DNA from: Bacteroidales bacterium | GTDB lineage: Bacteria; Bacteroidota; Bacteroidia; Bacteroidales; UBA10428 | NCBI GenBank assembly: GCA_003508755.1 | Contig: DNTK01000025.1 | Span: 1 to 6,323, forward strand | Direction: 5' to 3' | DNA length: 6,323 nucleotides | Part shown: piece after piece, positions 5,974-6,323 of the stretch | Numbering within the stretch: position 1 is the first letter of the stretch | Layout of the letters: each line of letters begins with the position of its first letter | Notes under the pieces: model-generated | The model's input: only the letters and a program-made list of their open reading frames with translations | What the model was told of the DNA's origin: nothing | Databases searched by the model: none | Made by a program: the position numbers and the translations under genes

Positions 5974-6323
5974 AAGAAACGACAAAAACAGATGCCGCTG
6001 ATTGAGCCCGCTTCCGGTCACCCTCAGGAAATGGAGTTGGAAATCATCAGCCAGCTCATTGATAATACGCCTACCATTTGTGATTATGTTCTTCAAGATC
6101 TCAACGAAGAAAAGGTTGAAAAACAAAATACAGTAGCAGAGGGAATGAGTGCCGACCAGGTGATCAGGGCAGCGGTGGTTATGCGACTCTAAGCTTTTAC
6201 GTATGAGCAACTGGCTTTTCATATTTATGATTCCCGGGCGTTGAGACGTTTTTGCAGAATCGGCATTGCTGACAAAGGATTTGGGAAATCCGCTCTCAAC
6301 GCGAATATCAAAAGACTTTCCCC
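5968..6323 (+). pseudogene. Transposase gene, N-terminal part, interrupted by in-frame TAA (ISNCY/DUF772-like); runs off window
   Basis: The reading frame opens at ATG 5968 (MRKKRQKQMPLIEP...) and runs 74 codons to a TAA at 6190-6192. The same frame then continues open to the window edge as AFTYEQLAFHIYDSRALRR and FCRIGIADKGFGKSALN. This is the helix-rich N-terminal domain of a transposase: the stretch GMSADQVIRAAVVMRL before the stop and YEQLAFH...RRFCRIG after it match the usual continuous module of DUF772-type transposases, annotated in databases as ISNCY or IS1182/IS5-like (from memory). The catalytic DDE part would lie beyond the window. The stop is best explained by one substitution in a codon such as CAA, AAA, GAA or TTA. 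The gene points away from the sulfotransferases. AGGG lies 12 bases before the ATG, a poor spacing. Transposase identity is firm, exact family less so. Confidence 0.8.

Noticed and set aside
5893..6222. 109-codon minus-strand frame
   Set aside because: It is antisense to the transposase fragment, whose plus-strand reading has clear family motifs.

Overview
The window is part of a bacterial cell-surface polysaccharide locus. All five intact genes lie on the minus strand, so they read from right to left, and a broken insertion sequence sits on the plus strand at the right edge. No rRNA, tRNA or CRISPR is visible. A palindromic repeat at 2426-2570 matches, from memory, a repeat seen in sulfate-reducing Desulfobacterota (Desulfobacterales). 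That is the only hint of host. It is an inference, not a search result.

Layout from right to left, in the direction of transcription: (1) 5968-6323, plus strand: start of a transposase gene broken by an in-frame TAA, with a 12-bp inverted repeat whose right arm covers its start codon. (2) 4839-5684 and 3812-4651: two dissimilar PAPS-type sulfotransferases in DNA much richer in A+T than the rest. (3) 2908-3678: a family 2 glycosyltransferase of the WfgS-like type. (4) 2369-2907: a 539-bp non-coding gap. It holds an exact -24/-12 (sigma-54) promoter match facing the next gene, and a MITE-like palindromic repeat between that promoter and the gene. (5) 731-2368: a WecA/MraY-family polyprenyl-phosphate sugar-1-phosphate transferase with an unusual extra membrane domain of about 200 residues. 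(6) 97-651: a short Wza-like polysaccharide export protein without a lipobox, of the kind found in exosortase/PEP-CTERM loci. (7) 1-96: nothing recognisable.

Working model (inference): the WecA-like enzyme loads the first sugar onto undecaprenyl phosphate and the glycosyltransferase adds a further sugar. The two sulfotransferases may decorate the product with sulfate, and the short Wza-like protein helps it cross the envelope. The last two genes form a transcription unit that is probably RpoN-dependent. The sulfotransferase pair looks like a later-acquired decoration cassette beside an insertion sequence. The most interesting points are the RpoN promoter with a mobile repeat in its leader, the fused membrane domain, the possible sulfated exopolysaccharide, and the start-codon hairpin of the transposase.
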